DNA of 64,000 bases from Celeribacter naphthalenivorans (GTDB lineage: Bacteria > Pseudomonadota > Alphaproteobacteria > Rhodobacterales > Rhodobacteraceae): positions 496,001 through 560,000 of the forward strand of contig NZ_JAIVLK010000002.1 of NCBI RefSeq assembly GCF_020524585.1, written 5' to 3'. Position numbers and translations under genes: made by a program. The notes under the pieces are model-generated. The model worked only from the letters and a program-made list of their open reading frames with translations, was not told where the DNA came from and made no database searches. Below, one piece after another: positions 18,155 through 26,483 of this stretch. Position 1 is the first letter of the stretch. Each line of letters begins with the position of its first letter.

Positions 18155-19672
18155 ATGTCCTTTTCGCTTGCCCTTGTCGGTCGTCCCAATGTGGGCAAAT
18201 CGACCCTGTTCAACCGCCTTGTCGGGCGGCGGCTGGCTTTGGTCGATGACCAGCCGGGCGTGACGCGCGATCTGCGTGAGGGCGAGGCCAAGCTTGGCGA
18301 TCTGCGGTTCACCGTGATCGACACGGCGGGGCTGGAGGAAGCCACCGACGAGAGCCTTCAGGGCCGGATGCGCAAGCTCACCGAACGTGCGGTCGATATG
18401 GCGGACGTGTGCCTCTTTATGGTCGATGGGCGTGCAGGCGTGCTGCCCGCCGATGAGGTCTTTGCCGAGATCCTGCGCAAACGCGCGAAACATGTGATCC
18501 TCGCCGTGAACAAGGCCGAGGGGCAGGCGGGCGAGAGCGGATTTCTTGAGGCCTATGGGCTGGGCATTGGCGAACCTTTGCGGCTCTCGGCCGAACATGG
18601 CGAGGGCATGCCGGATCTCTACGAGGCGCTCAAACCGCTGGCGGAAGAGTTCGATATTCGTTCTGCCGAAGAGCAACCCGAGGTCGATGTCGAACTGACC
18701 GAGGAAGAGCAGGAGCTGGGCGAGGGCGAAGACATCGGCGGCGCGTCGCGTGATTTCACCCTCGACAAACCGCTTCAGATCGCCGTCGTGGGCCGTCCGA
18801 ACGCCGGGAAATCGACGCTGATCAACAAGCTCTTGGGCGAAGATCGTTTGCTCACCGGTCCCGAGGCCGGGATCACCCGCGACAGTATTTCCGTGACCAT
18901 GACCTGGAACGGCACGCCGGTGCGGGTGTTCGACACGGCGGGGATGCGCAAAAAGGCCAAGGTGCAGGAAAAGCTTGAAAAGCTTTCCGTCGCCGATGGT
19001 TTGCGCGCGGTGAAATTCGCCGAGGTCGTGGTCGTTTTGCTCGACGTCTCGATCCCCTTTGAACAGCAAGACCTGCGCATCGCCGATTTGGCCGAACGCG
19101 AAGGCCGCGCCGTGGTGATCGCGGTGAACAAATGGGACGAGGAAAAAGACAAATCCAACAAGGCGAAAGAGCTGCGCGAAGAGTTCGCGCGTCTCTTGCC
19201 ACAGCTTCGTGGCGCGCAATTGGTGACCGTGTCGGCGATGACCGGCAAGAACCTCGACAAGCTTCAGGAAGCCATTTTGAATGCCCATGCGATCTGGAAC
19301 CGCCGTGTGTCGACCTCGCGTCTGAACTCTTGGCTCGGCGCCATGACCCAGGCCCACCCGCCGCCCGCGCCCGGCGGCCGTCGGATCAAGCTTCGCTACA
19401 TGACGCAGGTGAAAGCCCGCCCGCCGCAATTCGTGGTGATGTGCTCGCACCCCGACGAGTTGAACGACAGCTATAAACGCTATCTGATCAATGGGTTGCG
19501 CGAAGATTTTGATATGCCGGGGACGCCGATCCGGCTGTTCTTCCGCTCTCAGTCGGACAAGAACCCCTATAAAAACAAGACGAAATCGACGCCGTCGCGG
19601 CTGCGCAAACATTTGGGCAAAGACCGTGCCGATGCGCCGAAGCCCAAGAAACAGCGGCCTCCGAAGCGGTAA
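18155..19672 (+). CDS. der: Ribosome-biogenesis GTPase Der (EngA)
   Basis: Double-GTPase needed for 50S subunit maturation, 505 aa. The first G domain has GRPNVGKST (residues 9-17), 'DTAGLEE' and 'NKAEG'; the second has GRPNAGKST (about 212-220), '[10 protein letters not shown]' and 'NKWD'. The C-terminal KH-like domain includes '[12 protein letters not shown]', and the protein ends in a basic tail ('[10 protein letters not shown]'). The first-domain NKAEG differs slightly from the usual NKxD, a change seen in Der proteins. The start at 18155 follows TTGGAG (18142-18147); an upstream in-frame TTG at 18137 is less likely. Confidence 0.97.
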   Translation: MSFSLALVGRPNVGKSTLFNRLVGRRLALVDDQPGVTRDLREGEAKLGDLRFTVIDTAGLEEATDESLQGRMRKLTERAVDMADVCLFMVDGRAGVLPADEVFAEILRKRAKHVILAVNKAEGQAGESGFLEAYGLGIGEPLRLSAEHGEGMPDLYEALKPLAEEFDIRSAEEQPEVDVELTEEEQELGEGEDIGGASRDFTLDKPLQIAVVGRPNAGKSTLINKLLGEDRLLTGPEAGITRDSISVTMTWNGTPVRVFDTAGMRKKAKVQEKLEKLSVADGLRAVKFAEVVVVLLDVSIPFEQQDLRIADLAEREGRAVVIAVNKWDEEKDKSNKAKELREEFARLLPQLRGAQLVTVSAMTGKNLDKLQEAILNAHAIWNRRVSTSRLNSWLGAMTQAHPPPAPGGRRIKLRYMTQVKARPPQFVVMCSHPDELNDSYKRYLINGLREDFDMPGTPIRLFFRSQSDKNPYKNKTKSTPSRLRKHLGKDRADAPKPKKQRPPKR

Positions 19673-19717
19673 AACGCTACGCGTTTTGCCTTCGGCGAGG
19701 ATATTTAGAGACAAAAG

Positions 19718-19744
19718 AAGAGGGGCCTTGTGCCCCTCTTTTTT
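19718..19744. terminator. Intrinsic terminator shared by der and xthA
   Basis: Perfect 9-bp stem: 19718-19726 pairs with 19732-19740 around the loop CTTGT, followed by further T residues on the plus strand (to 19744). An A-rich stretch before the stem gives a T-containing tail on the minus strand too. It sits between convergent der and xthA, so it can serve both. Confidence 0.88.
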
Positions 19745-19747
19745 ACT

Positions 19748-20578
19748 TTAGAGACCGAGATCGACCCAGATCGGGACGTGATCGGAGGGCTTGTCTTTGG
19801 CGCGCGTGTAGGCGTCGATTTGACAGTCGGTCAAAAGGTCTGCGGCCTGCGGCGACAAGAGGAAATGGTCGATGCGGATGCCGTCGTTTTTCTGGAACGC
19901 GCCCGCCTGATAATCCCAGAACGTATAGGTCTCCGGCGCGCCGTTGCGCACGCGGAGCGCGTCCGTCAGGCCGAGGTTCATGAGGCTGCGGTACTTGGCG
20001 CGGCTCTCAGGGCGGAACAGCGCGTCCTCTTTCCACGCCTCGGGGCGTTTGGCGTCCTCAGGCTGCGGGATCAGGTTGTAATCGCCCGCCATGAGGAAGG
20101 GCTGTTCCTCGGCCAAAAGTTCTTGCGCGCGGGCTGTCAGTCGGTCGAACCATTTGAGTTTGAAGTCATATTTCGATCCGGGCACAGGCGCGCCGTCGCT
20201 GTCGAGATCAACCGGGTTGCCATTTGGCAGGTAAAGCCCGCAGATGCGGATCGCGCCCTTGTCGCCGACCACGGTGGCCTCGATGTAGCGGGCCTCTTCG
20301 TCGTCGGCGCCGTCGCGGCCTGCGCCTTCGGCGTCGGGAAGGCCACGGGTGACGTCTTCCAGCGGCAGTTTCGACAGGAGCGCGACGCCGTTGAACGACT
20401 TTTGTCCATGGGTTTCAACGTTGTAGCCCATGTCTTCGAACAGCTCGCGGGGGAAGTTTTCGTCGACGGATTTGATCTCTTGCAAGATCGCCACATCCGG
20501 CTCGGCCTCTTTTAGCCAGTCTTGCAGGGCATTCACCCGCGCTTTGATGCCGTTGATGTTGAAGCTGGCGATTTTCAT
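19748..20578 (-). CDS. xthA: Exodeoxyribonuclease III
   Basis: Mg-dependent AP endonuclease and 3'-5' exonuclease for base-excision repair. The 276-aa protein shows the exonuclease III metal site: Asn7/Asn9 region 'SFNINGIKAR', Glu34 in 'LQEIKS', catalytic 'GDYNLIPQPED' and the final 'SDHVPIWVDLGL' Asp-His pair. Length and motifs are typical for the XthA branch rather than APE-type variants. The region directly upstream carries an unusual array of TTAA repeats (20719-20778), which could affect its transcription. Confidence 0.95.
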   Translation of the reverse strand: MKIASFNINGIKARVNALQDWLKEAEPDVAILQEIKSVDENFPRELFEDMGYNVETHGQKSFNGVALLSKLPLEDVTRGLPDAEGAGRDGADDEEARYIEATVVGDKGAIRICGLYLPNGNPVDLDSDGAPVPGSKYDFKLKWFDRLTARAQELLAEEQPFLMAGDYNLIPQPEDAKRPEAWKEDALFRPESRAKYRSLMNLGLTDALRVRNGAPETYTFWDYQAGAFQKNDGIRIDHFLLSPQAADLLTDCQIDAYTRAKDKPSDHVPIWVDLGL

Positions 20579-20718
20579 GACGGCTCTCCTTGGTTTGCCC
20601 CTTTTTAGGGGGCGCGTCCGGCGAGGGAAAGGGAATGTTGGCAGAAGCGCGAAGCGAGGGGCGCGGAATTCAGGGGCGAACCTGCGCTAAGGGTGCGATG
20701 GATGAACTTTTATGGGGT

Positions 20719-20778
20719 GTTAAGGTTAATTGATGTTAAGGTTAATGGGCGTTAAGGTTAATGCCTGTTAACCTTAAC
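20719..20778. repeat. 16-bp-period array of GTTAAGGTTAAT units with a terminal inverted copy
   Basis: Three identical direct copies of GTTAAGGTTAAT lie at 20719-20730, 20735-20746 and 20751-20762, each followed by a different 4-base spacer. A fourth unit, GTTAACCTTAAC (20767-20778), is the near-perfect inverse. In all there are eight TTAA tetramers in 60 bases with alternating 6 and 10 base steps. The third and fourth units can also form an 11-bp hairpin (20751-20761 with 20768-20778). It lies 141-200 bases upstream of the xthA start and 99-158 bases after the stop of the preceding leftward flavoprotein gene. Confidence 0.9.
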
Positions 20779-20876
20779 GTTAGGTGAAAGCGGGAGGTTT
20801 CAGTCGAAGACCGAAGGGGCATTGGGAGAGGCGACTGAGCGGAAACAGTGGGTTGCGCAGGTTTCAAAAGGAGCCT

Positions 20877-22073
20877 TCAGCTCTGGGCCGCAATCGCCCG
20901 GCCCGCCGCCGCCGCCGAGGCCCAGGCCCATTGGAAATTATAGCCGCCGAGCCAGCCGGTGACATCCACCACTTCGCCGATGAAATAAAGCCCGGGCACG
21001 GATTTGGCCTCCATGGTTTTCGACGACAATCCATCGGTGTCCACGCCGCCCAAAGTGACTTCGGCGGTGCGGTAGCCTTCGGAGCCGGTGGGTTTCAAAG
21101 TCAGCCCATGGAGCTGATCGGCGAGCGCGCGGAGCGCCTTGTCGGAGTGATCGGCGAGGTTGCCCTTTAGCTGAAATTTCTCTGCCAAAGCCGTCGCGAG
21201 TTTGGCGGGAAAGAGCGTCGCCAGCGCCGTTTGCATCTGGCGCCGGCCATTTTGGCTGCGCTCGGATTTCAGCGCTTCAAATGCATCTTGTCCGGGCAGA
21301 AGATCGACGGTGATCGCATCGCCTTCGCGCCAATAGTTCGACACTTGCAGCACCGAAGGGCCGGAGAGTCCGCGATGGGTGAACAAAAGCGCCTCATCGA
21401 AAGAGGTGCCATTCGCCGTCACCCGCGCCTCCAGCGCTGTGCCGGAAAGCGGTGCGATCCAGTCGAGCTCATGCGGCGCAAAGGTCAGAGGCACGAGGCC
21501 GGGGCGGGTGTCGAGAACCGTGAGGCCGAACTGGTCGGCGATCTGGTAGCCCAGCCCGGTGGCGCCCATTTTGGGGATCGACTTGCCCCCCGTGGCGACG
21601 ACGAGGTTGCGACACTGAACAGGGGTGCCGTTCAGCGTGACGATGAACTGATGTCCGTCGTGGCGGATGTCGCCCACCTCTGTGGACAGGCGGATCTCGG
21701 CGCTTCGCGCCTCACTCAGCAGCATGTCGATGATCGCGGCGGATTTGCCGTCACAGAACAACTGACCCAGACCTTTTTCCGGGTTTTTCTCATGCCAAGT
21801 TATGCTGTGCCGTGCCAGAAGATCGATGAAATCCCATTGCGTGTAACGCGCCAGAGCGGATTTCATGAAATGCGGATTGGCGGAGAGGTAGTTTTGCGCC
21901 TCGGCATAGAGATTGGTGAAATTGCACCGCCCGCCACCGGAAATGCGCACCTTGTCGGCCGGGCGTTTGGCGTGATCGACGACCAGCACGGACGCGCCCT
22001 TTTCAGTGGCGAATTTCGCGCAGAAAAGCCCGGCAGCGCCCGCGCCCAAGATGATCGTGTCAAACTGTTCCAT
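20877..22073 (-). CDS. HI0933-family (BaiN/RdsA-like) NAD(P)/FAD-dependent oxidoreductase
   Basis: 398-aa flavoprotein of the HI0933 family. The N-terminus binds FAD through 'IILGAGAAGLFCAKFATEKG' and 'DKVRISGGGRCNFTN', the latter diagnostic for the family. The middle has 'VVATGGKSIPKMGATGLGYQ' and the C-terminus 'GLYFIGEVVDVTGWLGGYNF', which closes over the flavin. The physiological substrate is not known from the sequence; characterised relatives act on steroid enoyl groups (BaiN) or rRNA maturation (RdsA/YhiN), so no specific role is assigned. An alternative ATG at 22103 is in frame, but the start at 22073 puts the Rossmann strand at the usual position. Confidence 0.88.
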   Translation of the reverse strand: MEQFDTIILGAGAAGLFCAKFATEKGASVLVVDHAKRPADKVRISGGGRCNFTNLYAEAQNYLSANPHFMKSALARYTQWDFIDLLARHSITWHEKNPEKGLGQLFCDGKSAAIIDMLLSEARSAEIRLSTEVGDIRHDGHQFIVTLNGTPVQCRNLVVATGGKSIPKMGATGLGYQIADQFGLTVLDTRPGLVPLTFAPHELDWIAPLSGTALEARVTANGTSFDEALLFTHRGLSGPSVLQVSNYWREGDAITVDLLPGQDAFEALKSERSQNGRRQMQTALATLFPAKLATALAEKFQLKGNLADHSDKALRALADQLHGLTLKPTGSEGYRTAEVTLGGVDTDGLSSKTMEAKSVPGLYFIGEVVDVTGWLGGYNFQWAWASAAAAGRAIAAQS

Positions 22074-22134
22074 AGCCCGGTTTGAGCAGGGCGCGGGACA
22101 CATTGCAAGCCCGGAAACTCCTCCGGTGGTAGAA

Positions 22135-22163
22135 CCAAAAAAGGCCCCCGAAACGGGAGCCTT
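22135..22163 (-). terminator. Intrinsic terminator after the periplasmic protein gene
   Basis: Stem arms 22141-22149 and 22155-22163 (one G-T pair) with a 5-base loop. Read leftwards the stem is followed by a run of T (complement of 22135-22140). It follows the stop of the gene at 22189-22533. Confidence 0.8.
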
Positions 22164-22188
22164 TTGTAAGACTGTGGGAGGGGCAGTC

Positions 22189-22533
22189 TTAGTTGTCGTT
22201 CACTTCGGCACTCGCAGCCGGGGTGGTGGTGTCGCCGGTGTAGAGCACGGTGAGCACGTCATTCAGGGCAGGCGTGCGGAAGTCGATGCGCACGTCTTTG
22301 TTCACGCCGGCTTTCACGGGAGCGGAGCCCAGCACTTTGCCTTCGACGCCGTCACGCGCGTTGTAGGCATAGATCACACCGGCGCTGTCGGAGCGCACCA
22401 GATCAAGGGTCACGCCGGAGTTGGTGTTCTGCGCGTACCCGGGTTTGATGTAGTTGCTGTCTGCGAAGGCGGCGGAGCCTGCGAGGGTGACAAGAGCGGC
22501 GGCGAGAACGGTTTTAACGGAATGTTTGGTCAT
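22189..22533 (-). CDS. Small predicted periplasmic protein, function unknown
   Basis: 114-aa protein with a clear signal peptide: MTKHSVK start, hydrophobic 'TVLAAALVTLAGSAAFA' and cleavage near Ala24-Asp25. The mature part (about 90 aa) has a beta-rich pattern: 'SGVTLDLVRSDSAGVIYAYN', 'KVLGSAPVKAGVNKDVRIDF' and 'LNDVLTVLYTGD', ending in a short acidic tail. This resembles small secreted single-domain beta-sandwich proteins, but I do not recognise a named family. It has no Cys or obvious active-site motif. It is a single-gene unit with its own terminator (22135-22163) and an AAAAGGACC-like Shine-Dalgarno upstream on the minus strand. Confidence 0.8.
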   Translation of the reverse strand: MTKHSVKTVLAAALVTLAGSAAFADSNYIKPGYAQNTNSGVTLDLVRSDSAGVIYAYNARDGVEGKVLGSAPVKAGVNKDVRIDFRTPALNDVLTVLYTGDTTTPAASAEVNDN

Positions 22534-22710
22534 GAGTATTGGTCCTTTTCACTGCGAGAGCGACAGGGATGCTCTCGTCTTGCCTCCTCATATTGTGCTT
22601 TTGGACGAGAAGGGTAGTCCGTGAAACTTCACAATGGTGTGTGCATAAAATGACATCACGAAGTTTTTATCTGTGCGTATGTGGAGGGGGGCGTTGGGCG
22701 CTGGCGCAAT

Positions 22711-22733
22711 AAAAAGGAGGCCAAAAGGCCTCC
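22711..22733 (-). terminator. Intrinsic terminator after the ErpA-like gene
   Basis: Stem GGAGGCC (22716-22722) with GGCCTCC (22727-22733) around AAAA; leftwards it is followed by five T residues (complement of 22711-22715). It lies 31 bases after the stop of the gene at 22764-23096. Confidence 0.88.
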
Positions 22734-22763
22734 GTCTTTTGGGCATTTGAGGGTGCCGAGGTC

Positions 22764-23096
22764 TTACATCGAAAACGACACGCCGCAGCCGCAGGCCGAG
22801 GTCGCATTCGGATTGTCGATCACGAACCGCGCGCCGATCAGCTCTTCGGTGAAATCGATCGTGGCGTTTTCCAAGAACGGCAGGGACACAGGGTCGATCA
22901 CCACCGTGCCGCCATCGCCCGCCAGAACCACGTCGTCGTCAGCTGGCGCGTCCAGCGTGATGTCATATTGAAATCCCGAACAGCCGCCGCCCTCGACCGC
23001 CACGCGCAGGGCCTTCTCCTCGCCGGTTGCGGCGTTAATCTCGGCCAGACGAGCATAGGCGCGAGAGGTCACTTTCGGGGGCAGGGTGAGGGCCAT
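22764..23096 (-). CDS. erpA: ErpA/IscA-type iron-sulfur cluster insertion protein
   Basis: 110-aa A-type carrier that delivers Fe-S clusters to apo-enzymes. The three conserved cysteines are present: Cys39 in 'EGGGCSGFQY' and Cys102/Cys104 in 'SACGCGVSFSM'. The middle 'VVIDPVSLPFLENATIDF' is typical of the HesB/IscA fold. There is no isc or suf operon around it, which favours a stand-alone ErpA role over IscA or SufA; the subtype is inferred. It is transcribed away from dgt, with which it shares a 155-base divergent region. Confidence 0.88.
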   Translation of the reverse strand: MALTLPPKVTSRAYARLAEINAATGEEKALRVAVEGGGCSGFQYDITLDAPADDDVVLAGDGGTVVIDPVSLPFLENATIDFTEELIGARFVIDNPNATSACGCGVSFSM

Positions 23097-23251
23097 GGTG
23101 TCGATCCCGGGGGTTCAGACTGAAAAAACAGTCCTTTATTGCGAAAAAGCGACGTCATCTGTTTGTCGCGGGTCTCTGAGCACAATATAGTTGTGGAAAA
23201 CTCAGGCGACAAGGTGGGGGCGTGTAAGCCCCACTGTGGAAAAGAGAACAG

Positions 23252-24424
23252 ATGTTGAAACCCTATGCAAGCCAGCCCAATGAGACGCGGGGCCGTCTCT
23301 ACCCCGAGGAACTGTCGACATTCCGATCCCCCTTTCAGCGCGACCGCGACCGGATCATCCACTCCTCGGCCTTTCGCAGGCTGAAACACAAGACGCAGGT
23401 CTTCGTCGAACATGAGGGCGATTACTACCGCACGCGGCTCACCCATTCCATTGAGGTGGCGCAGGTGGCGCGGACCATGGCGGGGGCTTTGGGGTTGAAC
23501 GAAGGTCTGGCGGAAGCGATTGCCCTGGCGCATGATCTGGGCCATTCGCCCTTCGGGCACACCGGCGAAGATGCGCTTGAGCTGTTGATGGAACCTTACG
23601 GCGGCTTCGATCACAACGCGCAGGCGCTTCGGATCGTCACCAAGCTGGAAAAGCACTACGCGACCTTCGATGGGCTGAACCTGACATGGGAAAGCCTTGA
23701 GGGCATTGCCAAGCACAACGGGCCTATTATCGGCCCCAATGCCGACAAAAAGAAACACCCCGACGATGCGCCTTTGCCCTATGCGCTCAAGGAGGTGAAC
23801 GATCTCTTTGATCTGGAGTTGCACACCTTTGCCAGCGCCGAGGCGCAGGTGGCGGCGATTGCCGACGATGTGGCCTACAACCACCACGATCTGCACGACG
23901 GGCTGCGGGCGGGGCTGTTCACCGCCGAGGATCTGATGGAATTGCCGCTGACGGGACCGGCCTACGAAGAGGTCGACCGGCTCTATCCCGGCCTTGAGCG
24001 CAACCGGCGCGATCACGAGGCTTTGCGGCGGATTTTCGGCTATATGGTCGAGGATGTGCTGACCATCGCCACCAACCGTCTGGAGGCCGCCAAACCCGAA
24101 ACGGCGCAGGATATCCGCGATATGGACCGGACGATCATTCGCTTCTCAAAGCCGTTCTTTCAAAACCTCAAAGCGATTAAATCCTTTTTGTTCAAACGGA
24201 TGTATCGCGCACCTTCTGTCGTCAGGGAACGCCAGCGCGTCACTCATATGGTCAACACGCTCTTCCCTTTGTTCATGCAAAAGCCCGACCTTCTGCCCGC
24301 CGAATGGCGCCACGAGGTCGAGGCGGCGCAGACGGAAACCGAACTCGCGCGGATCGTGCTTGATTATGTTGCGGGCATGACGGACCGTTTTGCCATTCAG
24401 GAATTTGAACGACTTTGCGCCTGA
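23252..24424 (+). CDS. dgt: Deoxyguanosinetriphosphate triphosphohydrolase-like protein
   Basis: HD-domain dNTP triphosphohydrolase, 390 aa, of the shorter type-2 dGTPase group common in alphaproteobacteria. Metal ligands are visible: His65 in 'TRLTHSIEVAQ', His94-Asp95 in 'ALAHDLGHSPFGHTGE' and a later Asp in 'ADDVAYNHHDLHD'. It removes dNTPs and so controls precursor pools. A small hairpin (GTGGGG 23215-23220 with CCCCAC 23229-23234) lies in the leader close to the start. It begins the run dgt-antiporter-argS-SPOR-nagZ-scpAB, a gene order common in this family of bacteria. Confidence 0.93.
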   Translation: MLKPYASQPNETRGRLYPEELSTFRSPFQRDRDRIIHSSAFRRLKHKTQVFVEHEGDYYRTRLTHSIEVAQVARTMAGALGLNEGLAEAIALAHDLGHSPFGHTGEDALELLMEPYGGFDHNAQALRIVTKLEKHYATFDGLNLTWESLEGIAKHNGPIIGPNADKKKHPDDAPLPYALKEVNDLFDLELHTFASAEAQVAAIADDVAYNHHDLHDGLRAGLFTAEDLMELPLTGPAYEEVDRLYPGLERNRRDHEALRRIFGYMVEDVLTIATNRLEAAKPETAQDIRDMDRTIIRFSKPFFQNLKAIKSFLFKRMYRAPSVVRERQRVTHMVNTLFPLFMQKPDLLPAEWRHEVEAAQTETELARIVLDYVAGMTDRFAIQEFERLCA

Positions 24425-24470
24425 CGCGTTAGAGTGAGTATTTCGGCTGCAATGAAGTGAGGGCGCACAG

Positions 24471-26411
24471 ATGGCCACAGAACAAGTGATGGGGCTGGGG
24501 CCGGTGGAGGCCTTTGCCCTCGTGGGTGTGCTGGGCGTTGGCTCGCAGTGGCTGGCCTGGCGTCTGAAACTGCCCGCGATTGTGCTGATGCTGGCCGCCG
24601 GGCTTTTGGTCGGGCCAGCTTTGGGCATTTTGGAGCCGCAGCGCGACATTGGCGAGCTGGTGCAGCCGCTGATTTCGCTCGCGGTTGCGGTGATCCTGTT
24701 CGAGGGCGGGCTGACGCTCGATCTGCATAAATTGGGCGATGCGCGCAAGGGCGTGACGCGGCTGGTGCTGATCGGCGCGCCTTTGGGATGGTTTCTGTCG
24801 TCTGCGGCGCTGCATTGGGGCGCGGGGCTTGGCTGGGAGGCCTCGACCGTGTTCGGCGGCATCATGGTGGTCACCGGTCCGACGGTGATCGCGCCGCTTT
24901 TGCGTCAGGCCAAATTGCAAAAACGGCCTGCGAACCTGTTGCAATGGGAGGCCATCGTCAACGATCCAGTCGGCGCGCTGGCCGCCGTTTTGGCCTTCGA
25001 ATTCGTGCTTGTGGGCCGCGAGGCGGAGAGCCTGCCCGACGCGGTGACGCAATTGGCGCTCGGCATTGCCATCGCCATGGCCGTGGGCATCGCGGCGGGG
25101 GCTGCGATTTCCTACACTTTCCGTCGCGCTTACGTGCCGGAATATATGAAGGTGCCTGTGCTTTTCGCGACGCTTTTGGCGAGTTTTGCTTTCCCGAACA
25201 TGATGTTGCACGAAAGCGGACTTTTGGCCGTGACCGTCATGGGCTTGATCATCGCCAATGCAGACCTGCCGTCTTTCGAAGAGCTCAGGCGGTTTAAGGA
25301 GCACGCGACGATCCTCTTGGTTTCGGGCGTTTTTATCCTCTTGGCGTCGTCGATGGATTTCGCCTCTCTGGGGCAACTCACCTGGCGTGCGGGGCTGTTC
25401 GTGGCCTTGGTGATCCTCGTGGCGCGGCCTTTGACGGTGCTGATCTCGCTGATTGGCACGGGGCTGCCACGCAATGAGAAACTGTTGATCGCGTTGACCG
25501 GCCCGCGCGGTGTCGTGCTGGTCGCCGTCGCCGGTCTTTTCGGTGAACGTCTGGCGCAGGCGGGTGTCGCTGACGGGGCTGTTGTCGGGCCTTTGGCCTT
25601 TGTTTTGGTGCTGGTCACGGTGGTGTTGCACGGCTTTACACTTGCCCCCATGGCGCGCGCGCTGGGGCTGGCGACGAGTGGCAAGCCTGGAGTTCTGATC
25701 CTTGGCGGCTCTCGCTTCACCACGGCGCTGGCCGAGGCGTTGAAGCGCGAAGAGGTGCCAGTGCTGATCGCCGACCCGAACCACGCGCGTTTGGTGCGGC
25801 CACGCGCGGCGGGGCTGCCGGTGTTTTACGGCGACATTCTGGGCGAGGCGGCGGAGGACAGTCTTGAGGTGCTGTCCTATGAGACCTTGATCGCGGCGAC
25901 GGAGAATGATGCCTATAACACGCTTGTGGCCACGGATTTTGGCTCTGAATTCGGGCGGGATCAGGTCTGGCAACTGGCCCGTGTGAAAGGTGAGCGCGCG
26001 CGGCATGCATTGCCGCCGCAACTCGGCGGGCGGCCTTTTGGCGGCGGCAAGACCTATGGCGAGCTGGACGATCTGATGCGGCAGGGCTGGAAACTATCAG
26101 TCACGCCGCTCTCAGAGGATTACGGCTTTGATCAGTGGAAAGAGGACCGGCCCAAGGCGATGCTGTTGGGGCGGATGGGCACCGATGGCGTGTTCAAGCG
26201 GTTTTTGTCGGAAGATGCAGAGCTTTTGTTCCCGGGCCGCGCAGAGGCGGCGATCAAGGAGCTGCCCGAGGACCAGCGCGAAAGTGCGCGCGAGGCATTG
26301 ATACGGCGGCGCACCGAGTTGCGGGTGAATGCGGCGCGGGGGCGGATGTCGCCGGGGGTCAAGCTTGTGTCGCTTGGTCCGCCGGAGGCTGAAAGCGCAA
26401 AGGCCGGCTAA
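24471..26411 (+). CDS. CPA1-type cation:proton antiporter with C-terminal TrkA-like domain
   Basis: Sodium or potassium/proton antiporter, 646 aa. About 12 hydrophobic segments fill residues 10-400, with the conserved 'GLLVGPALG' and the ion-binding 'NDPVGAL' motif near residue 164. From about residue 405 a soluble domain begins with the Rossmann 'GVLILGGSRFTTALAEALKR' and 'LIAATENDAYNTLVA', as in TrkA/RCK nucleotide-sensing domains. The fold supports regulated antiport; the transported ion cannot be decided from sequence. It starts 46 bases after dgt. The C-terminal 60 residues are Arg- and Glu-rich. Confidence 0.88.
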   Translation: MATEQVMGLGPVEAFALVGVLGVGSQWLAWRLKLPAIVLMLAAGLLVGPALGILEPQRDIGELVQPLISLAVAVILFEGGLTLDLHKLGDARKGVTRLVLIGAPLGWFLSSAALHWGAGLGWEASTVFGGIMVVTGPTVIAPLLRQAKLQKRPANLLQWEAIVNDPVGALAAVLAFEFVLVGREAESLPDAVTQLALGIAIAMAVGIAAGAAISYTFRRAYVPEYMKVPVLFATLLASFAFPNMMLHESGLLAVTVMGLIIANADLPSFEELRRFKEHATILLVSGVFILLASSMDFASLGQLTWRAGLFVALVILVARPLTVLISLIGTGLPRNEKLLIALTGPRGVVLVAVAGLFGERLAQAGVADGAVVGPLAFVLVLVTVVLHGFTLAPMARALGLATSGKPGVLILGGSRFTTALAEALKREEVPVLIADPNHARLVRPRAAGLPVFYGDILGEAAEDSLEVLSYETLIAATENDAYNTLVATDFGSEFGRDQVWQLARVKGERARHALPPQLGGRPFGGGKTYGELDDLMRQGWKLSVTPLSEDYGFDQWKEDRPKAMLLGRMGTDGVFKRFLSEDAELLFPGRAEAAIKELPEDQRESAREALIRRRTELRVNAARGRMSPGVKLVSLGPPEAESAKAG

Positions 26412-26483
26412 GCCCCCCATTGAAGCCGTTGACGTGGCGCGCCCGCGTGGTAAACCCGCGCTGGACTTATAAAGAGAGAGACC

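Noticed and set aside
20719-20778. CRISPR array
   Set aside because: The repeats are only 12 bp with 4-base spacers and no cas genes are nearby.
22073-22103. Longer start for the HI0933-family flavoprotein at 22103
   Set aside because: The ten added residues hold no conserved feature and the GGAGG upstream is about 14 bases away, too far; the start at 22073 puts the FAD-binding strand at the usual place.
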